Notes: generated by a model from the letters alone, not told the origin. A DNA stretch of 64,000 bases from Bog-756 sp963699345 (GCA_963699345.1 CAVOTL010000005.1:930001-994000); one strand, 5' to 3'; counted from the first letter of the stretch, positions 35,904 to 45,792 are shown. Numbers and translations are program-made.

Positions 35904-36758
35904 TCAGACGGCCAGGACGGTGACGGTGCCGAGGTTCGTCAGGCGACCCTCGGCACCGACGTCGTGGATGGCGACCCGCACGCTGGTGCGCCCCGACCCG
36001 GCGCCGAGCACCGTGCACCGGGCCTCCACCGGACCCGCCTTGACCGGTCGCAGGTAGTGGAGCACGGCATCGGCCGCCGCCAACCCACCCGGACCGGTCG
36101 CCCCGGACGCGGCCGCCGCCCGGCACGCCGCCTCGTCGGCCAGCATGGCGATGGCTCCCCCATGGAGGATCCCCCACGGGTTGCGCAACTCGTCGGCCAG
36201 GCGCAACCGGGTGACCGGACCCTCGCCCGGATCGATGCAGAAGAACGTCTCGGGCGGCACGGGATCCGTCTGGGCCGGAGGCACCCCTACGGCGACCGGT
36301 CGATCGAACTCGAGCACCATGGCCCCGGGGTCCAGGACGGCACAGGTCATGGTGGCTGCGGCCACCCGGCGGTCCGCCGCCCCTTCGTCGACGACCTCCA
36401 GGGCCGTCACCACCGAGGACCGCCCCCGGCGGACCACGTCGGCGCGGAATCCGAGGGGGCCGACCTGGCGGACGTCGGACACGGTGGCCAGCAGGGACGT
36501 GGTGACGATCCACTGGGGCAGCACGGCCAGGCCACTGGTGAAGCCACCCAGTGAGTCGAGGTCGGTCAGCAGGGCTCCGGTGCGCAGGCCGCCGCCGGCC
36601 CCCCGCAGGTGGTCGTCGATCGGCGCGCGCCCCCGCACGACGGGGGGTCCCCCTTCGGTCTCGGACGGGACCTCCCAGCGGGCCAGGCGGAGGTACTCGC
36701 TGACGTGGTGCCGTCGGTCGACACCCCGTTCCCCCGGATCCCCCCCGTCGGTCGTCAC
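35904..36758 (-). CDS. tandem hotdog-fold thioesterase-like protein (PaaI/4HBT)
   Basis: The 284-residue protein has two hotdog domains. The second holds the clear PaaI-type motif NPWGILHGGAIAMLADEAAC with the following strands; the first (DDHLRGAGGGLRTGALLTDLDSLGG) is more divergent. Hotdog proteins hydrolyse acyl-CoA thioesters or bind them. GTG 36758 overlaps the stop of the upstream paralogue (GTGA), so the two are translationally coupled, and both follow an SDR gene. The three genes probably act on one acyl-CoA route. Confidence 0.83.
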   Translation of the reverse strand: MTTDGGDPGERGVDRRHHVSEYLRLARWEVPSETEGGPPVVRGRAPIDDHLRGAGGGLRTGALLTDLDSLGGFTSGLAVLPQWIVTTSLLATVSDVRQVGPLGFRADVVRRGRSSVVTALEVVDEGAADRRVAAATMTCAVLDPGAMVLEFDRPVAVGVPPAQTDPVPPETFFCIDPGEGPVTRLRLADELRNPWGILHGGAIAMLADEAACRAAAASGATGPGGLAAADAVLHYLRPVKAGPVEARCTVLGAGSGRTSVRVAIHDVGAEGRLTNLGTVTVLAV

Positions 36759-37642
36759 GGCCGGGTACGGGCCAGGGTGTCGGCCGGGGCGACGACCACG
36801 TCGACCACCGTCATCAGGCGATCCTCGGCGCCGGAATCGCGGAGCTCCACCACCGCACTGGCGTGGCCGTCGGGCCCCGTCCCGAGGACCCGGGTGGTGG
36901 TCGTCACCGGTCCGACACGACCGAGGGCGAGGTAGGCGATCTGGAGATCGGTGACCACCACCGAGGAGGCGTCGCCCCCGGCCGACGCCCCGAGGGCCTC
37001 GGCCGCCGCCGCCTCGGCGATCAGCGCGATCACTCCGCCCTGGATGGCGCTGAACGAGTTGTGGAGATAGGGACGGATGGTCACCGAGACCCGTCCGGAC
37101 GGCCCGTCGAGCACCTCGACCGGCAGGACGTCGAGGATGGGGGCGTCGAGCGAGCCGCCGTCGAACGACCACCGGACCGGCAGGTCACCCGCCATCTGGA
37201 CCGATGAGGCGGGGTTGCGGGCCGGCAGCACGGCGAAGGTCATGGACGCCCAGGCCACCGGGCCGGCCGGCACGCCGCCCACCTCCACCTCGCGGCCCTC
37301 CTCGTCGACGGACACCACCAGCGCTTCGATGACCAGCGTCGTCCGACCGCGTCGCACGAGTGAACCGCGGGCCTCGACCCACGAACCGTGCACGGGCCCC
37401 GTGCGCTGGACGGCCAGGTCGGCCGTGGCCAACCAGTCCGGCCGGAGCACGCGGGCGGCGATCGCCCCGCCGACGATGTCCACCAGGGTGGCGAGCACCC
37501 CGACCCGCACACCACCGTCGGGCGTGGTCACGAACGGGGTCACCCGGGTCCGGACGCGACCGGTCTCCTCGGTGGTGAGCTCGGCCTCCATCCCCATGTC
37601 CCCCAACAGGTGGTCGGGGGGTGGGTAGGCGCTGAAGCCCAC
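36755..37642 (-). CDS. tandem hotdog-fold thioesterase-like protein
   Basis: The 295-residue product also contains two hotdog domains, with VGVLATLVDIVGGAIAAR in the first and SFSAIQGGVIALIAEAAAAEAL in the second. The paired arrangement resembles the downstream gene, suggesting duplication or a heteromer. GTG 37642 directly follows the SDR stop (TGAGTG). Catalytic residues cannot be assigned with confidence, and one domain may be structural only. Confidence 0.82.
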   Translation of the reverse strand: MGFSAYPPPDHLLGDMGMEAELTTEETGRVRTRVTPFVTTPDGGVRVGVLATLVDIVGGAIAARVLRPDWLATADLAVQRTGPVHGSWVEARGSLVRRGRTTLVIEALVVSVDEEGREVEVGGVPAGPVAWASMTFAVLPARNPASSVQMAGDLPVRWSFDGGSLDAPILDVLPVEVLDGPSGRVSVTIRPYLHNSFSAIQGGVIALIAEAAAAEALGASAGGDASSVVVTDLQIAYLALGRVGPVTTTTRVLGTGPDGHASAVVELRDSGAEDRLMTVVDVVVAPADTLARTRP

Positions 37643-38401
37643 TCAGCGCTCCTGCTCGGTCGGACGCACCAGCACCTCGTTGACGGTCACATGGCGCGGG
37701 CGGGTGACGGTGAAGGCGATGGCGTCGGCGATGTCCTCGGACTGCAGCGTCGCCATCGGGCCGAAAGTGGCGGCCAGCTGCTCGATCACCTCGGGCCGGT
37801 TCTGGACGACCAACTCGGTGGCGGTGGCCCCCGGCTCGACCAGCGACACCCGGACGTGGCGGGTCGTCACCTCCTGGCGGAGGGACTCGGAGAAGGCCGC
37901 CACCGCGAACTTGGTGGCGCTGTAGACCCCATTGCCCGTGCGGGCGAACCGACCGGCCACCGAAGAGATGTTGACCACGTCGGCCACATGGCGGGGCGCG
38001 GTGTCGGCGGCGGCCAGCAGGTGGGGCAGGGCGGCGTGGGTGCCATAGAGCAGGCCGAGGAGGTTGAGATCGACCATGCGGCGCCATTCCTCGACCGGGG
38101 CGTCGACGATGGGGCCGAGCAGCATCACGCCGGCGTTGTTGACCAGGGTGTCGAGGCGGCCGAAGGCGTCGACGGTCTGTCGCACCATCGACCGGGCCTG
38201 GGCCTCGTCGGTCACGTCGGTCGGGATCACGAGCACCTTGTCCCGGCCGATCCGGTCGGCCAGGGCTTCCAGGCGGTCGCGCCGGCGGGCGGCCACGGCC
38301 ACCTGGGCACCTTCGGCGGCGAGCACGGCGGCCGTGGCCTCACCGATGCCACTGGACGCCCCGGTGATCAGGGCCACGGTGCCGTCGAGTCGTTCCGTCA
38401 T
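37643..38401 (-). CDS. short-chain dehydrogenase/reductase
   Basis: The 252-residue classical SDR has TGASSGIGEA, NNAGV, VVNISSVAGR with the catalytic serine and the Y-x3-K pair in VYSATKFAVAAFSESL. The subgroup includes NADP-dependent 3-hydroxy acid dehydrogenases of YdfG type. ATG 38401 (MTERLDGTVALITG) is preceded by GAGG about 8 bases upstream. It leads the operon with two tandem hotdog genes. Confidence 0.9.
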   Translation of the reverse strand: MTERLDGTVALITGASSGIGEATAAVLAAEGAQVAVAARRRDRLEALADRIGRDKVLVIPTDVTDEAQARSMVRQTVDAFGRLDTLVNNAGVMLLGPIVDAPVEEWRRMVDLNLLGLLYGTHAALPHLLAAADTAPRHVADVVNISSVAGRFARTGNGVYSATKFAVAAFSESLRQEVTTRHVRVSLVEPGATATELVVQNRPEVIEQLAATFGPMATLQSEDIADAIAFTVTRPRHVTVNEVLVRPTEQER

Positions 38402-38508
38402 CAGGCGGTCCTCCGTCCCGGTCGCCACCGGCCCGGCCGGGCGGTGTCAGCGACGCAGTGTACCGAGGCGCTCAGCGGGGCCCGACCGGCGGGACCGGCG
38501 GCCCCCGG

Positions 38509-38766
38509 TCAGGCGGCCGACTTGTGCGAGCGGCGACGGGAGTTGCGGCGACGCCCGCGGGGACGGATCGACGTGTCGTAGGGACGACCGGTGGCCGCCG
38601 GGCTCTCGTGGAGGGCACACCAGTCGGTGCTGTTGTAGCGCGACAGGCGAACTCCGCACGACGGTTCGATGCACACCCGACCGGTTCCGAAGGACTCCGG
38701 GGGGATCGCCCCGGACAGGCCCTCGGCCAGCATCGAGCTGTCTTCGGCGATTCGTCGTTCCACCAT
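38509..38766 (-). CDS. small zinc-finger-like actinobacterial protein
   Basis: The 85-residue protein contains CIEPSCGVRLSRYN followed by CALH, a C-x4-C...C-x2-H pattern that would bind one zinc. This CxxxxCxxRLSxYN...CxxH arrangement recurs in small actinobacterial proteins of unknown role, from memory. The C-terminus is strongly basic (RPRGRRRNSRRRSHK), suggesting nucleic-acid binding. ATG 38766 has AAGGAG about 10 bases upstream. It is transcribed towards the SDR operon but ends 107 bases before it. Confidence 0.7.
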   Translation of the reverse strand: MVERRIAEDSSMLAEGLSGAIPPESFGTGRVCIEPSCGVRLSRYNSTDWCALHESPAATGRPYDTSIRPRGRRRNSRRRSHKSAA

Positions 38767-39019
38767 GCCACCCGCTCTCCTTGTTCTGCTCCGGCGGCAC
38801 CTCGACCACCGGACTGCCAACACCTCAGGCCCGCCCTCGGGCGACCTGACCTGCAGAGTCCATCGGCAGGGGACGACCAGAACTGAAACGCGCGACCGCC
38901 GGCATCCGCCGCCGGATTGGTAACGTCCGACCCATGCCCCGCCCCACCGACCCGACGGGCCCACCCGACGGGCCCGGACGACGGGCCCACCCGGAGGGAC
39001 GTCCCGGGGTGTCACCCCG

Positions 39020-40629
39020 GTGACGGGGCCGGCCGACGACGTCCCCTGGTGGCGGCGGGCGGTCTTCTACCAGGTGTACCCCCGATCCTTCGCCGACTCC
39101 GACGGCGACGGGGTCGGCGACCTGGCCGGCATCCGCGCCCACCTCGACGAACTCGCCTGGCTCGGTGTCGACGCGCTCTGGATCTCGCCGTTCTTCCGCT
39201 CGCCCATGGCCGACTTCGGTTACGACGTCAGCGACTACTGCGACGTGGACCCCCTGTTCGGCGACCTGGCCGACTTCGACGCCCTGGTGGCCGACGCCCA
39301 CGCCCGAGGACTCCGGGTGGTCATCGACTGGGTCCCCAACCACACCTCGGTGGAGCACCCGTGGTTCGTCGACGCCGCGTCGTCACGGGGGAGCGCCCAC
39401 CGTGACTGGTACGTATGGCGTGACCCGGACCCGGACGGTTCGCCGCCCAACAACTGGGTCGCCGCCTTCGACCTGACGGCTCCGGCGTGGACCTTCCACG
39501 AGCCCACCGGCCAGTGGTACCTCCATCTCTTCGAGGCGGCCCAGCCAGACCTCAACTGGGACCAGCCCGCGGTGGAGGCGGCCATGCACGCCACCCTGCG
39601 GTTCTGGCTCGACCGTGGCGTGGACGGTTTCCGGGCCGACGTGATCCACGGGATCGGCAAGGACCCGGCGCTGCCCGACGACCCGCCCGGGTCGGCCGGG
39701 ATCCCCCACTGCGCGCTCAACGACGTACCCGTGACCCACCAGCGGCTGCGGGCGATCCGGACCCTCGTCGACGGCTATCCGGGCGACCGGATGATGGTGG
39801 GCGAGGTGTTCCTGATGTCCACCGAGGCCGTCGCCACCTACTACGGCCACGACGACGAGCTCCACCTCGCCTTCAACTTCCCGCCGCTCTTCGCCCCCTG
39901 GCTGGCCGACCGGTGGGCCGCCTGCATCGAAGACGTCCATCGCTGGCTCGACCCCCGGGGTGCGTGGCCGACGTGGGTGCTGTCGAACCACGACAACCCC
40001 CGCCACCGCACCCGCTACGACCGGGGGGCGGCCGGAGCCGGTGAGGACCCGGGCACCACCGCCCGGAGGAGCGAGCGGCGGGCCCGGGCGGCGGCGGTCC
40101 TGTTGCTGACGCTGCGGGGTACGCCGTTCGTCTACCAGGGGGACGAGCTCGGTCTGGTCGACGCCGACGTGCCCGAGGAACTCCGGGTGGACCCGGGGGA
40201 CGCGACGGCTGCCGGGCACCGATCCCGTGGGACGGTTCGCCCGACCACGGCTGGCCGACGGAGGCGGGGGTCACCCCGTGGCTGCCCTTTCCCCCCGACG
40301 CCGCCACGCGGAACCGGGCCGACCTCGCCGCCGATCCCGGGTCGATCCTCCACCTGTACCGACGCGCCCTGGCCGTGCGCCGAGCCGAACCCGCGCTGGT
40401 GCTCGGCGGGTTCGTGCTGCTCGACTCGCCCGAGGGGACCCTCGCCTACCGTCGCGCGCTCGACGGCGACGCCTGCACGGTGATGGTCAACTTCCGCGAC
40501 GAGGAGGTCGACGTGGCCGCCCTCGGGAGGGTCGGGGCCGACGTGCTCCTGGCGTCGGACGAACCGTCGCCCTCCGGTGAGTGGTCCGGGAGCCTCGGGC
40601 CCGACCGGGCCGTCGTCGTGCGCGGCTGA
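39020..40629 (+). CDS. GH13 alpha-glucosidase/oligo-glucosidase, frameshifted
   Basis: The protein is a GH13 glycoside hydrolase without a signal peptide, so it acts in the cytoplasm on imported alpha-glucosides. It has YQVYPRSFADSDGDGVGDL, WISPFFRSPMADFGYDVSDY, the nucleophile D207 in GFRADVI, the acid/base E262 in MVGEVF, and D325 in SNHDNPRH. The frame shifts at about 40190-40200: RVDPG continues as GRDGCRAPIPWDGS, the typical VDPxGRDGCRxPxPWD block, if one G is restored in the GGGGG run. The repaired product has about 536 residues. The start is GTG 39020, with a poor ribosome site. Confidence 0.87.
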
Positions 40630-40659
40630 CGGTCCGGCCGGTCCGACCGAGGTCAGCGG

Positions 40660-40923
40660 CTAGAGCCAGGTCTCCTGCCAGTAGTCGACCTGTCCGAAGT
40701 CGCCGAGCGACATCGAGTGGTCGTCGGCGTGGCCGCTCTGCCGGATGCAGCACACCAGGGTCCCGATCCACGGGCCGTGGTCGATGCAGTGCACGGCCCC
40801 GCAGCGCTGCCAGGTCCGTGCGGGTGGCAACGCCAGGTCGCCGAGGTCGTCGAGGTCTTCGAGGTCGAAGTCGTGGTCATGCCAGTCCCGGAGGACGCGC
40901 TGCGTGCGTGGTTCGATGGTCAC
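40660..40923 (-). CDS. small Cys/His-rich protein of unknown function
   Basis: The 87-residue product has an acidic N-terminal half (DFDLEDLDDLGDL) and a C-terminal half with CGAVHCIDHG, VCCIRQSGHADDHS, several cysteines and histidines that could bind metal. GTG 40923 follows AGGAACCACA. I know no family. It sits tail to tail with the GH13 gene. Confidence 0.55.
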   Translation of the reverse strand: MTIEPRTQRVLRDWHDHDFDLEDLDDLGDLALPPARTWQRCGAVHCIDHGPWIGTLVCCIRQSGHADDHSMSLGDFGQVDYWQETWL

Positions 40924-41291
40924 TGTGGTTCCTGCCCCTTGTGCTGTCGTCGTCGGCGCTTTCGGCCGTTGGAAGCCGATTCCTTCCCTGTACCCGGTCC
41001 TGCCGGGAGTCCCCGCCGTACAGGTGAACTATCGGACGGGTCCGGGACCACCTGAAGCCCGCCAGAGGTATTGCAACTGAGCGGGCCCGACGACCCAGCC
41101 TGGGCGCTCTCCGTGGTCGCGCTGCGACCGTGCGTCGCAGCCATTGTTAGGAGATAGTCCACAGGTTTTCCGCTGGCTCCGGAGAAAGTGCACGTCACGG
41201 TATCGAAATGCGCGCGATGACGGTAAATGATGTTCAAATTCCTTACACAAATGGAACGCATGGACGCAGCCCGAGGCGGTAGGGTTCCCCC
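40924..41291. other. intergenic region between divergent genes
   Basis: The 368 bases hold no convincing gene. The right part (41150-41250) is AT-rich for this genome, including TTCAAATTCCTTACACAAATGG, and likely carries promoters for the XRE gene. No RNA motif is recognised. Confidence 0.45.
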
Positions 41292-42290
41292 ATGAACGGC
41301 GATGGGGCCACCAGCATCGAGGACATCGTCCGGCGCAACGTCGCCGCGTTGCGGGCCAGGGCCAACCTGACCCAGCAGGCGCTCGCCGACGAGATGCAGC
41401 TGCGGGGCGTCGCCTGGACGCGCGAGACCGTGGCCCAGGTCGAGACGACGAACCGGCGGATCGGCCTGACGGAGGCCATCGCCGCGGCCGCCTGCCTCGA
41501 CGTGCCCCTGGCCCGGCTCACGGCCACGGGCGCCGCCGCCGTGACCGTCGGCGAGAGCCGGTGGGCCACCGCCTACCTGTCCGCCGCCATCGCCGGCACC
41601 ATCGACGACCTGTTCGGTCCGGACAGCTATGCGGCCCCCTCCCGGACGGACCACGACGAACCGGCCGGCTGGGCCGACGAGGTGGAGCGGGGCCACGCCC
41701 CGATCCCGCCGGGGCCCACGCCCAACGAGCTCGAGCGTCGTCGTCGCCCCCGCGACCGTCGGCCGGTGGACGTCGCCGAGGCGGACCCGAGGCTGGCGCC
41801 CGACGATGACGCGCCCCAGAAGGCGGCCGAACGGATCGAGCGGCGCCTCCGGCTCCGGGTGACCGCCGACGACGTCGACGACACCGCCCACCACCTGTGG
41901 TCCCGCAGCCTCGAGGCCGAGCGCGAGCGCCGGGTGGCCGACCGCCACGACATCACGGGTGGGTCGCTGTCGACCATCCGTGGCCACGTGTCCCGGGACC
42001 TCGACCGCGAACTGGCCCACGAGATGGAGAAGCGGTCTGCGCCGCCGGTGACCCCGGACGGGCCGTCCGGGACGCTGACCGCTGACGAGGCGGCGTGGGA
42101 GGCGACCCGCCTGAACATCATCCTGGCCAACAAGGGGTACTCCGACAGTGATGTGACCCGTTGGTGGAACTTCACGCGCCACCGTGAACTGGACGACCAG
42201 ACGATCGCCGAGGCCTGGCGGGACGGCCACTACTCGGCGGTGAGCCGGCTCATCCAGTCACTCCCGGACAAGGCGTCGCCGGCCGGCTGA
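41292..42290 (+). CDS. XRE-family HTH protein with uncharacterised C-terminal region
   Basis: The 332-residue protein starts with a lambda-repressor-like HTH (VRRNVAALRARANLTQQALADEM, then WTRETVAQVETTNRRIGLTEA). The centre is very charged and proline-rich (NELERRRRPRDRRPVDVAEADPR in part), with a helical RLRLRVTADDVDDTAHHLW segment. The C-terminus, YSDSDVTRWWNFTRHREL, is not a domain I recognise. It probably binds DNA, and perhaps its own promoter region. No phage or toxin gene lies beside it. Confidence 0.75.
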   Translation: MNGDGATSIEDIVRRNVAALRARANLTQQALADEMQLRGVAWTRETVAQVETTNRRIGLTEAIAAAACLDVPLARLTATGAAAVTVGESRWATAYLSAAIAGTIDDLFGPDSYAAPSRTDHDEPAGWADEVERGHAPIPPGPTPNELERRRRPRDRRPVDVAEADPRLAPDDDAPQKAAERIERRLRLRVTADDVDDTAHHLWSRSLEAERERRVADRHDITGGSLSTIRGHVSRDLDRELAHEMEKRSAPPVTPDGPSGTLTADEAAWEATRLNIILANKGYSDSDVTRWWNFTRHRELDDQTIAEAWRDGHYSAVSRLIQSLPDKASPAG

Positions 42291-42381
42291 CCCCGGCCGA
42301 GTCGTACGCCGGCGTCGGGGGGCGGAGGCAGAATGGGGCGCTGACGGGCACCGCCCGCACCGCCGAACCGGAGGAAGCCCC

Positions 42382-43741
42382 ATGGAGAGGGACCGACTGA
42401 CCGAACTGCTGGAGACCGAACGCGCCACCCATCGGGAGCGCAACCCCGGTTCCCGGGCCCAGTTCGCCGGGGCGGCCCACCTCTTCACGGGGGTGCCGAT
42501 GACCTGGATGGCCAACTGGGCCGGCGGCTTCCCCCTGGCCCTCGCCGGAGCCGCGCGGCGCCCGGGTGACCGACGTCGACGGGCACACCTACGTCGACCT
42601 GGCGCTCGGAGACACGGGGGCCATGGCCGGCCACTCCCCCGCCGCGGTGGTCGCCGCCATCCGCCGACGGGTGGAGACGCTCGGGGGGATCACCGCGATG
42701 CTGCCCAGCGAGGACGCCGAATGGGTGGCCGCCGAACTGGCCCGACGCTTCGGTCCCGGTCAGTGGTCCTTCGCCCTGAGTGCCAGCGACGCCAACCGGT
42801 GGGCCCTCCGCCTGGCCCGCCTGGTGACCGGCCGGCCCAAGGTGCTGGTCTTCTCCTACTGCTACCACGGCAGCGTCGACGAGACGTTCGTGGTGGCCGG
42901 GCCCGACGGCGCCACCCGGTCGCGCCCGGGCAACGTGGCCCCGGCCGTCGATCCCGCCACCACCACGGTCGCCGTCGAGTTCAACGACCTCGAGGCCGTG
43001 GCGCGCGCCCTGCACACCGGCGAGATCGCCGCCGTGCTGACCGAGCCGGCGTTGACGAACATCGGGATCGTCACCCCCGACGACGGCTTCCACGCGGGGT
43101 TGCGCAGGCTGTGCGACGACACCGGCACCCTCCTGATGATCGACGAGACCCACACCCTGTCGGCGGGCCCCGGCGGCGCCACCGGCGCCTGGGGTCTCGA
43201 CCCGGACATCGTGACGCTGGGCAAGGCCATCGCCGGTGGCATCCCCATCGGGGCGTTCGGCCTGCGCGACGACCTGGCCGGCCGCGTCCTGGCCCTGGTC
43301 GAGGACGAGGGGGCCGACATCGAGGACGTGGGCGGCATCGGCGGCACCCTGGCCGGCAACGCGCTGTCCATGGCCGCGGCCCGCGCCTGCCTGGCCGAGG
43401 TGCTGACCGACGAGGCCTTCGTCCGGATGGAAGGCCTCGCCACCCGCCTCGTGGCCCAGGCGGAGGCCACCATCGCCCGCCACGGCATGCCGTGGACGAT
43501 CACCCAGCTCGGGGCGCGGGCGGAATACCGGTTCTGCTCCCCCGCGCCGAGGAACGGCACCGAGTCCCACCAGGCCGAGGACCCCGGTCTCGACGAGTAC
43601 CTGCACCTCTACCTGTCGAACCGCGGCGTCCTGATCACGCCGTTCCACAACATGGTCCTGATGTGCCCGGACACCACGGAGGACGACGTCGACCGGCACG
43701 GCCGGATCTTCGAGGACGCCGTCGCCACCCTCGCCGGCTGA
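42382..43741 (+). CDS. class III aminotransferase, frameshifted
   Basis: The PLP enzyme resembles glutamate-1-semialdehyde aminomutase-like transaminases: an N-terminal GSRAQFAGAAHLFTGVPMTW, DVDGHTYVDLALGDTGAMAGH, SYCYHGSVDE, the PLP-contacting DETHTL, and the Schiff-base lysine in VTLGKAIAGGIPIG. The first 60 residues lie in another frame; FPLALAGA continues as RVTDVDGHTYVDL if one base is removed from GAGCCGCGCGG at about 42547-42560. The joined product has about 452 residues. Heme biosynthesis is unlikely because no hem genes are near; the amino donor is unknown. Confidence 0.85.
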
Positions 43742-43793
43742 TCCGCGGTCGCCCGGACGATCGCGACGGCGGGCGCGTCACTACGCTGCCCCC

Positions 43794-44531
43794 ATGGCCG
43801 CCGACCAGCCCACCATCGTCGCCACCTCGGGCGGGATCCGACGCGGGTCCCGCACCGACGTCGAGTTCGCGCCGCTCGTCCTCCATGCCATCGAGCTCGC
43901 CGGGGTGACCGGCCGGCGACCCCGGCTCTGCCACCTGGGGACCGCCCTGGGTGACCAGCGCTGGTGGAACGCCTGGCTCGACGAAGCCGGCCAGGTCGGT
44001 GACATCGACGTGGTGCACCTCAACCTGTTCCCCATGCCGAGCACCGGCGATCCGCTCGGACTCCTGCTCGACCAGGACGTCGTATGGGTGGGCGGCGGAA
44101 GCGTGGCCAACCTCCTCAGCCTGTGGCGCCTGCACGGCCTCGACCGTGTCCTCGCCGAGGTCTGGCGCGCCGGTGTGGTGCTCGGCGGGGTGTCGGCCGG
44201 GTCGATCTGCTGGCATGTCGGGGGCACGACGGACTCGTACGGACCCGACCTGCGGGCGGTCACCGATGGTCTCGGTCTGCTCCCCTACGCCAACGGCGTG
44301 CACTACGACTCGGAGGCGCAGCGGCGTCCGCTCTTCCAGCGGCTGGTCGCCGACGGGACCCTGCCCGACGGGTACGCCACCGACGACGGGGTCGGACTCG
44401 TCTACCGCGGCACGGCCCTCGAAGGGGCCGTCACCGAGATCCGGGGCCAGGGGGCCTACGCCGTGCGCCGCGACGGTGACGAGGCCGTCGAGGACCGCAT
44501 CGAGCCCGTCGTGCTGCCCGACGCCACCTGA
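43794..44531 (+). CDS. peptidase E-like serine hydrolase (S51 family)
   Basis: The 245-residue protein has the class I glutamine-amidotransferase-like fold of family S51 with the nucleophile S134 in GGVSAGSICW and the WVGGGSVANLLSLW strand-loop before it. Peptidase E cleaves Asp-Xaa dipeptides; some relatives process cyanophycin. The substrate here is not proven. It starts at ATG 43794, 52 bases after the aminotransferase. Confidence 0.87.
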   Translation: MAADQPTIVATSGGIRRGSRTDVEFAPLVLHAIELAGVTGRRPRLCHLGTALGDQRWWNAWLDEAGQVGDIDVVHLNLFPMPSTGDPLGLLLDQDVVWVGGGSVANLLSLWRLHGLDRVLAEVWRAGVVLGGVSAGSICWHVGGTTDSYGPDLRAVTDGLGLLPYANGVHYDSEAQRRPLFQRLVADGTLPDGYATDDGVGLVYRGTALEGAVTEIRGQGAYAVRRDGDEAVEDRIEPVVLPDAT

Positions 44532-44559
44532 CCGGGCGACGGGGCGACCGGTCGCCCGG
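44532..44559 (+). terminator. hairpin just after the peptidase E gene
   Basis: CCGGGCGAC (44532-44540) pairs perfectly with GTCGCCCGG (44551-44559) around a 10-base loop, beginning directly at the stop codon. Only ATT follows, so it is not a canonical T-tailed terminator. Confidence 0.45.
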
Positions 44560-44624
44560 ATTGGTGCCGGGGGTCGGACGCCGTACACTCCGGTTTTCCC
44601 CGTCCGGCCACAGGGAGGTGTCCC

Positions 44625-44954
44625 ATGAGCTTCATCTCGAAACGACGCACGGCCCTCTGGGTGGCCGGCATGGAGCGGTGGGCGCGCCAGGAGCTGGACG
44701 CCCACACCGAGCCGACGGCCAAGGGCAAGAACAAGGTCGACCGGCACGGGATGTACTGCGCCGGGGTGCTCAGCGCCATCACCATGGCCAAGGGGAACGG
44801 ATCGAACCGGGCCGCCATGCCCAAGGACCGTGACCAGCGTCAGGGCCTGACCGACGCCACCACGCTGCTGCGGAACGTGCTGGCGTCGGGACGGGTGCCC
44901 GGCCGTGACTATGCGGAGCTGCTGTCCGACCCCGGTGCGGTCACCCGGGGATAG
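44625..44954 (+). CDS. hypothetical protein
   Basis: The 109-residue protein is soluble and basic in its first half (MSFISKRRTALWVAGMERWAR), with KGKNKVDRHGMYCAGVLSAI in the middle and a helical C-terminal part. ATG 44625 has a strong GGGAGGTG ribosome site, so the gene is likely real. No family is recognised. It follows peptidase E after a hairpin and converges with a methyltransferase gene. Confidence 0.7.
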   Translation: MSFISKRRTALWVAGMERWARQELDAHTEPTAKGKNKVDRHGMYCAGVLSAITMAKGNGSNRAAMPKDRDQRQGLTDATTLLRNVLASGRVPGRDYAELLSDPGAVTRG

Positions 44955-44997
44955 GGGCGTCGGCGCCTGACGGCCGCCGGGCCCCGTCCGGTGACGT

Positions 44998-45792
44998 TCA
45001 GGTCGGACCGTTGCGCCCGACGAGATGGAAGACGCGGCTGAGCCCGCGGTAGGGATCCCGCCGGGCGGCCTCGAGTTCGACGGCGGCCGTCGCCTCGACC
45101 TGGGCCCGGTCCCCGGGATCCAGCTCGGTACCGCTGAACTCGAGCCAGTCGACGAACAGCCAGACCCCGTACCATCGGATGGGCGCCACCCCATGGCCCA
45201 CCAGGAGGTCGCTCAGCTCCTCCACCGTGTCGGCCCGGGACGGTACCCCCAGGACCCCGACCTCGGACGTGGCGTCGAACGCCCCCAGGGCATCGCCCCA
45301 CCGCTGTTCCATGGCGGGGCGGACCGCCATGGCGTGGGCGTTCGCCGTCATGATCGAGACCACGCCGCCCGGGGCCGTGCACCGGCACAGCTGGCCGACC
45401 ATCGGCACGGGATCCTCGAGGTAACCGAGCACGCCGTGGCACAGCACGGCGTCGAACCGTCGGCCGTCCACCGCCTCGTCGGCGTGCAGGCCGTCACCTT
45501 CCACGAGTGCCACCCGTCCCCGGGCCTCCTCGGGCATCCGCCCGAGGCGTTCGCGTGCCTTGTCGAGCATCGCCGGCGACGGGTCGAGCACGGTCACCTG
45601 GTACCCGGCGTGGGCCAGCGGGAAGGACTGGTGACCGGCGCCACCCCCGACGTCGAGAACGGACGCCGGAGGCGGGGGGAGGTGCTCGACCAGCTGGTGG
45701 TGCATCACGAACGTCCGCACGTACCCCTTCACCGACGCGTAGGCCTCGTCGGCGAACGTGTCCGCCAGGCCGGTCCAGATGTCCTCGCTCAT
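44998..45792 (-). CDS. class I SAM-dependent methyltransferase (CmoM/SmtA-like)
   Basis: The 264-residue protein has the SAM-binding motif I SVLDVGGGAGHQSFPLA, motif II VTVLDPSPAMLDKA and FDAVLCHGVLGYLEDP (post I/III region), as in CmoM/SmtA-like methyltransferases. A tRNA-wobble role as in CmoM is possible but unproven. ATG 45792 is the first good start after an upstream region that reads as non-coding. It diverges from another methyltransferase gene across 153 bases. Confidence 0.88.
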   Translation of the reverse strand: MSEDIWTGLADTFADEAYASVKGYVRTFVMHHQLVEHLPPPPASVLDVGGGAGHQSFPLAHAGYQVTVLDPSPAMLDKARERLGRMPEEARGRVALVEGDGLHADEAVDGRRFDAVLCHGVLGYLEDPVPMVGQLCRCTAPGGVVSIMTANAHAMAVRPAMEQRWGDALGAFDATSEVGVLGVPSRADTVEELSDLLVGHGVAPIRWYGVWLFVDWLEFSGTELDPGDRAQVEATAAVELEAARRDPYRGLSRVFHLVGRNGPT

